The position numbers and the translations under genes were made by a program. Source: Strigamia acuminata (taxonomy: Eukaryota > Arthropoda > Chilopoda > Geophilomorpha > Linotaeniidae). Taken from it: a stretch of DNA of 64,000 nt. The DNA lies in the NCBI GenBank assembly GCA_949358305.1, contig OX442314.1, positions 38,475,211-38,539,210 on the forward strand, given 5' to 3'. Positions 59,434 through 64,000 of this stretch are shown in pieces; the first letter of the stretch is position 1; every line of letters starts with the position of its first letter. The notes beneath the pieces were generated by a model. The model saw nothing but the letters and a program-made list of their open reading frames with translations. It ran no database searches and was not told where the DNA came from.

Positions 59434-59967
59434 CAGAGATCTGCATGGGCTACCCTTACCCGTACCCGTACCCGTACCCGCCCGTACGCGGGTACGCGTT
59501 TTCGTGCTGTACACATATTTAAATTACGACGTTAACGCCACGCCGTGGCGCTAGCATCGTAAATTAAATATGTAAGTTATACGATTACGATTACGTTACG
59601 ATGCACGTTGCACGTGTGTATAACATTGTCCAATGTTCGCGCAACAACCACTTTTACACTTAGTTACGAACAAAATGCAGTCCTCGTCCTCATCGTCGTC
59701 GCCAAAGCCCCCCCAAATTGTTAATTCTTTTAAAATCAGCGTCCAAGCCAACTTACTCAAGCCGCATCCAATGAAATAAAACGAAAAATAATATTAACAA
59801 TAAAAAAAATATAAAAATCAAACTGCATAGTTCAAAACTCGACACCATACAGCGCTGGAAGAGTTCGGGTAAGGGACGGGTACGGGGCGGGTACGGGTAG
59901 AAAATTTTTTTTAAGGCGGGTAACGGGCGGGTAACGGGTACGGTTTTTTTGCCCATGCAGATCTCTG
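59434..59967. mobile_element. 534-bp hAT-type MITE with GTACCC-rich interior
   Basis: Ends: CAGAGATCTGCATGGGC at 59434-59450 and its complement at 59951-59967. Flanks: TTGTAGGG on both sides (59426-59433 and 59968-59975), an 8-bp target duplication. CAG-starting termini with 8-bp duplications mark hAT elements. The interior has TACCCG/CGGGTA arrays near each end and no transposase. Confidence 0.9.
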
Positions 59968-59984
59968 TTGTAGGGACATCGCTT

Positions 59985-60240
59985 TCACGCGAATGGCGGA
60001 TAACGTTGATTGAGCTGGTCCCGGCGGGGAACTCCTTGTGCATTATAATACACAAAGTGCTTTTCCCAACTCCAAATAATTGGCAAACTTCTCAATTCAG
60101 CCGACGATCCCAGTAAGAAATCGCACATTGAAATTTGTTTCTTCACACAAATGCATTCACGATAGTTTGTGTTTTTGCGTTCCATTCTTGATTTAAGGGC
60201 TGATATTAAGCAATTTAGCGTGTCCAAGGACAGTCTGAAA
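59985..60240 (-). pseudogene. PIF/Harbinger transposase, N-terminal fragment
   Basis: The minus strand reads LSLDTLNCLISALKSRMERK, NTNYRECICVKKQISMCDFL and LGSSAELRSLPI. L-x-x-x-T-F/L-x-x-L...R...R-x-x-I-x-V-x-K-x-x-x-x-x-L-x-x-L-x-S-S/G is the N-terminal region of Harbinger transposases. No catalytic part follows; the hAT-type MITE has inserted a few bases downstream. Confidence 0.55.
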
Positions 60241-60524
60241 TATTTCTCATCATTAACTTCATAAATTCAATAAAATATACTTCAAATCTACCTGAAATTA
60301 TCCTTCCACTGAGTAAGTGTAAATTAGAAACAATTTTGGATATTTTGTAAAAATTCACATATGATTTGAAAATGCTTCAGAACCGATGTTCCAGCATTTA
60401 TGATCTGCTGTCGTGCCAGGATAGTTTTTGTGTGCATAAACCGAGCTTTGTTTTACATGTGTTTCCGGTCTCTGGTGATCAAAATAAGTACTCAAGGAAT
60501 GTGTTCGGGAACAGGCGCCACCTG

Positions 60525-60755
60525 GATCCCCGGACACTGCCTAATCTCCTCCCAATGTCCTTTATCACCATAATTTTTTACGCCACGATACAACGCCTCC
60601 TCTTCCTCCGCCTCCCATTTCATGCGGCGTCTAGGTACTGTTACCGGAACCGGTTCCGACAACGGTTCCAGCTCCATGTCCAGCTCCAAGTCAAGCGTTG
60701 AATTCAAGTTATTTCGACACACTTCTATTGGTTCCATGTCGGGCAGACAGACCAC
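60525..60755 (-). CDS. Myb/SANT (TRF-like) domain exon
   Basis: The exon reads MVCLPDMEPIEVCRNN, an acidic run, then RRRMKWEAEEEEALYRGVKN and YGDKGHWEEIRQCPGIQ with a GT donor following. R-R-x-K-W-x-x-E-E-E-x-x-L-x-x-G-V-x-x-Y-G...W is a Myb/SANT helix set like that in telomere-binding factors. Harbinger elements often encode a Myb/SANT partner, and a Harbinger fragment lies just downstream. A host Myb gene exon is the alternative. The third helix would be in the next exon, which I could not find. Confidence 0.5.
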
Positions 60756-60920
60756 TTAATTTGAGAATTGTTGCGACCTCAAATGTTCACTTCATTTTAG
60801 GCGAATTTATTTTGCCGAAATATCCCAATATCATTTATTATACAGGGTGTTCTAAAAGTATTGTTCTCTCCAAATATTTCCTGAGCAATTGCATCTAGGC
60901 CAACTTTGATGAAGCAACCG

Positions 60921-61530
60921 TATAGGAAGTTGGGTGAGAGCAATCCAATGACGTCATCAAATTTGACCTTGAAGGTCATTTTCAAGGTCATTCACTTGCT
61001 AACTTTTAAACCGTTCAAGATACAGCAAAATTTCCAATTACAAAGTTGTAGAGCACCATCAAATTAGTACTATCCAACTTATCTTAGTCATTTTAAGTTA
61101 AATTTTTTCCTTTTAAAAAGGAGACAAATCAGAAAAAAAATCAGCAAAGTGAAATTTTTTATTCTTGTGATAAAATAATTATTGAGGCATTAAAAAAAGG
61201 CAGTGGTTTTTTTTGTTTATTTGCATAATAATGCACATTTGAATACGTTTATTTCAGTAATTCAGGATTTTTGGAGTAGAAATTTACGTTTTGTCACAAT
61301 GGCTGGCTTTATTTTAGCTGATTTGTCTCCTTTTTAAAAAGAAAACATTTAACTTAAGGTGACTAAGATAAGTTGGATAGTACTAATTTGATGGTGCTCT
61401 ACAACTTTGTAATTGGAAATTTTGCTGTATCTTGAACGGTTTAAAAGTTAGCAAGTGAATGACCTTGAAAATGACCTTCAAGGTCAAATTTGATGACGTC
61501 ATTGGATTGCTCTCACCCAACTTCCTATAT
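60921..61530. repeat. Fold-back repeat: arms of about 215 bp
   Basis: 60921-61136 (TATAGGAAGTTGGGTGAGAG...GAGACAAATCAG) is repeated as its complement at 61316-61530, separated by about 180 bp. The sequence upstream at 60842 (TACAGGGTGTTCTAAAAGTA) is like a mariner-type terminal repeat; its partner is missing on the right. It contains tandem AAGGTCATTTTCAAGGTCAT motifs. Probably a non-autonomous DNA element, truncated on one side. Confidence 0.8.
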
Positions 61531-61534
61531 GTTT

Positions 61535-62386
61535 TTTGCCATGCACCTGTTGCGCTTTTGGGCAATTGGCCCAGAAGCTGTAACGGCTGCCCTGGCATTT
61601 TGAGCCCTGGATTGGGGTGTTGCTAAGTCAATTCCCAAATTCTGCACCGTTGCTAGGGCTGAATCGTGCCTTGGCACACGCCACGCCTGCTCACTGGCCG
61701 TTTTCCGGCCATATTCCGAGCAATAATTCGAATTATTACTCACTCTTTGCATCACACTCATATCGTTCACACCGACACAGCTTTGTTCACTAACCAAAAA
61801 CACTGTTTTGTCCGTGATCCGTGAGTTTGCCAAGTTTCACCCTGATTTGTTGAAACCAACGTTCAAACGAATCATTTCCCGAGCAGCGATGACGACGTAC
61901 AACGGCCCAAACCACTGTTGTTCCCGCCGCCGCCCGAAGACCAACGAGCCGACGCCGTTGAAGATCGATGCCAGCCAGCCGCCGAGGATTGCAGAGCCTT
62001 CGTCGCCGCTCCTCGACCTGTTGACGACGATACCAATTCAGATTGTAGCGGATCTCCAGTCAGGTTTTAACAATCGGCGGTACCCGCCGTTTGACTACTT
62101 GTCGCCAACGGAAATCTCCCGTTGCAATCTAGGGTTTAACCTAAGATTTCCCGTGTTGTCAGGCTTAACAGCCGGACCCATTCGTGAAGTCCTCAGACTT
62201 CACGCTTCTTTTCCTACTTCGCAGAGTGTGTGCGGCGTCGAGTCGCCATTTCTGCACTGCTTTTTCCCGCCCGCTGAAGTCCCGCGCTGTTTCGAGCACG
62301 TCGCCTTCTACGCCGACGACATGACCTTAATTGAACCTATTTTATTATCACTTTCATCGATTGAACCTGTACTTAGAGCACAATAA
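61535..62386 (+). CDS. ORF of unknown function (plus, 61808-62386)
   Basis: Open for 192 codons with ATGs at 61808 and 61889 (MTTYNGPNHCCSRRRPKTNE). It is Pro/Ser-rich, ends at a TAA followed by AATCAATTAATTG. It may be the LTR or leader of an element rather than a gene. An opposite frame at 61833-61525 (VMQRVSNNSNYCSEYGRKTA) is also open. Neither resembles a known family. Confidence 0.25.
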
Positions 62387-62399
62387 ATCAATTAATTGT

Positions 62400-63903
62400 T
62401 TGATTTAAAATACGCGACTTAGCCTTTATTCGAGATCAAATCCCTAGACACCGACTTAACGGCTAACCCACCCGATAGAAGACCTATAAACGGCATTCAA
62501 CTGCTTCCAACAGGTGAACGCCGGGATCTCTTGCAACTAGAAAATCCCATAGTGACTAAATATAAATTTAGTGTTGGTTAAAATTCAATTGGTTAGGTCA
62601 GGAACGCAACAGAATGAGTGCACGAGAATGCAATGGCCAAGACACAATGGCAGGGGCAAGGTTTGAAAGGTTTAAGAGCACGAGAGTCTACTTGAACAGA
62701 ACAAATTAGGATCCTCAATCAGGGCCAGAACATAATGGCGTCAATTGGAAGAATGAAAAATATTTAAACAAGAAAATAGCACGAATAAAAACTTTTTGTG
62801 ATGAAAACCGTCTGCATTGATGGTCAGCGTTTGTTCGCTGCTTAGTAAACCTCGTGCAGAATAATTACAGATGAAAATCTGCAAGAAGATACAAGGTGTC
62901 AATTTAAAAGTGCTCAAAAGTAAGTCGCATGAAGATACTACACAATCTGATCAAAAGCACAGTGGGCAGCCTGCTTGGGTTTTGCCCGACCTTCAGGGAT
63001 GAATGACCTGTTGTCATGAAGTCCTGATGACCAATGCTAAAAAACTACAAATAAATAATAAATAAGGGATAAGAATTACAAAATATTCAAGTAAAGAAGG
63101 TTGTCTGGGCTCATGTAAAACCACTTCTTGGGAAGAGATGAGTGGGGGAGGCACTACTTCTAAAAAGAAAATTCTTAATAAAAAACAAGTGAAGGGATGA
63201 TTAGAGAGAGGCCTTGGTAAACCCCCAGGGAGATGAAGAGGAAAGAAATCCACAGGAGACAAATGGTGAGAAAAAGGTGGAGTGAGATCTCACCTCAATC
63301 AGGAAAATTTGAAAGAAGAAATAAAAATGGGAAATTGCCTCACCTGCTTCACACCTTAAATATCTCAAGAGATCAAGGAAAAATTGGGAGGAGTAGGCTA
63401 AGGAAAGTAGAGGTTGTCAAAGATAAACCCCTAAGAAAGGGAGGGTCATACATGCAATTCTCATAAACATCAATATTGTTTTTGTGTTTCTGAAATACAT
63501 TCTCACCTTCTTGATTTAATTTGTACGTGTTAATATTTGGATGGGTAAGCCAGCCTTTAGTTAGTTAACAAGTTCAGCTTCTGAAGAATGCACAACAGAA
63601 ATAAAAAACGATTTTTTACAAAGTTTACATTTAATGAATAATTTGACCATTTTCCTGCAAACAAATCCGCACACACAATAAATTATGCAATCCACGGTTT
63701 CAGCTCGAGCATAATTATGGTCTCCCACAAGCACACTACCTTTTCCATGTGCGAAATGCACTTGGTTAAAATTTCACATTCTGATGGATATGAAAGAATT
63801 GTAATGATGCATTCCAGTAGACACTTATACTCATCAAGAGTAGTAGAATTTAGAAGTGCATTTAGAAGTGCATTTAACTTTTTTATCCCATGTGTTTAAG
63901 TCT
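62400..63903. other. No gene recognised
   Basis: About 1.5 kb, purine-rich on plus between 63100 and 63440. Short ORFs only; duplicated TTTAGAAGTGCATTTAGAAG at 63850-63870. Confidence 0.45.
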
Positions 63904-64000
63904 TGTGAGTGTTCGGACGGACGCCACGTGGTCGGGGGAGAGCCACGGAGGCGCTGGACGCAACACACACGATAAAACAAACCACGAAATACACGGAGAC
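63904..64000. repeat. Start of another element A LTR, cut by the window end
   Basis: TGTGAGTGTTCGGACGGACG and following bases match 11217-11315 with several differences and small gaps (for example GGGGGAGAGCCACGGAGG). This is a diverged family member; the rest lies outside the window. Confidence 0.9.

Overview
This is a eukaryotic genomic window, almost certainly from an invertebrate animal. Its genes have GT-AG introns, and it carries animal-type families: THAP, BEN and Myb/SANT domains, a SWIM/YqaJ protein, and PIF/Harbinger, P-element-like, MULE, BEL/Pao, Ty1/copia, Ty3/gypsy and tyrosine-recombinase element fragments. I cannot name the species. There are no bacterial-style operons, tRNAs, rRNAs or CRISPR arrays. 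Nearly everything is mobile-element DNA of different ages, inserted into one another.

Layout. 0.5-3.6 kb: minus-strand spliced gene(s) of unknown function with a Myb/SANT-like domain and a C2H2-like finger. 4.0-9.0 kb: broken pieces (ubiquitin-repeat fragments, copia gag, gypsy gag, RT/RNase H/integrase). 9.0-25.4 kb: a readable nested stack. A BEL/Pao gag remnant is split by an ISL2EU-type DNA transposon (9166-25010) that carries a SWIM+YqaJ nuclease gene and a THAP+DDE transposase gene tail to tail. The YqaJ gene is broken by a TA-flanked MITE (10006-10433) and has a 10.9-kb Ty3/gypsy element (element A, 11217-22081) in an intron. Element A has gag, pol and a third ORF.

25.3-39 kb: two copies of an unknown ~1-kb repeat, a spliced membrane-protein-like gene, a MULE transposase pseudogene interrupted by a solo LTR, a copia gag/protease with LTR, a tyrosine-recombinase fragment and a Ulp1-like protease gene. 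39-48 kb: copia RT, LTR fragments, gypsy integrase, P-element-like and Harbinger fragments, a second Ulp1 copy, a perfect 36-bp minisatellite, a BEN-domain gene. 48.4-53.05 kb: a very young, apparently intact Ty3/gypsy element (element C) with identical LTRs and a 1367-aa polyprotein. 53-64 kb: THAP-like exon, tyrosine-recombinase-like gene, gypsy and BEL fragments, an LTR with degenerate RT, a hAT-type MITE, a Harbinger N-terminus with a Myb/SANT exon nearby, a fold-back repeat, and the start of another element-A LTR at the window edge.

The elements act mostly independently. Functional coupling is visible inside element A (gag to pol by a clear -1 frameshift signal: slippery heptamer, 7-nt spacer, 8-bp hairpin), inside element C (single Gag-Pol ORF), and inside the ISL2EU element (transposase plus nuclease).
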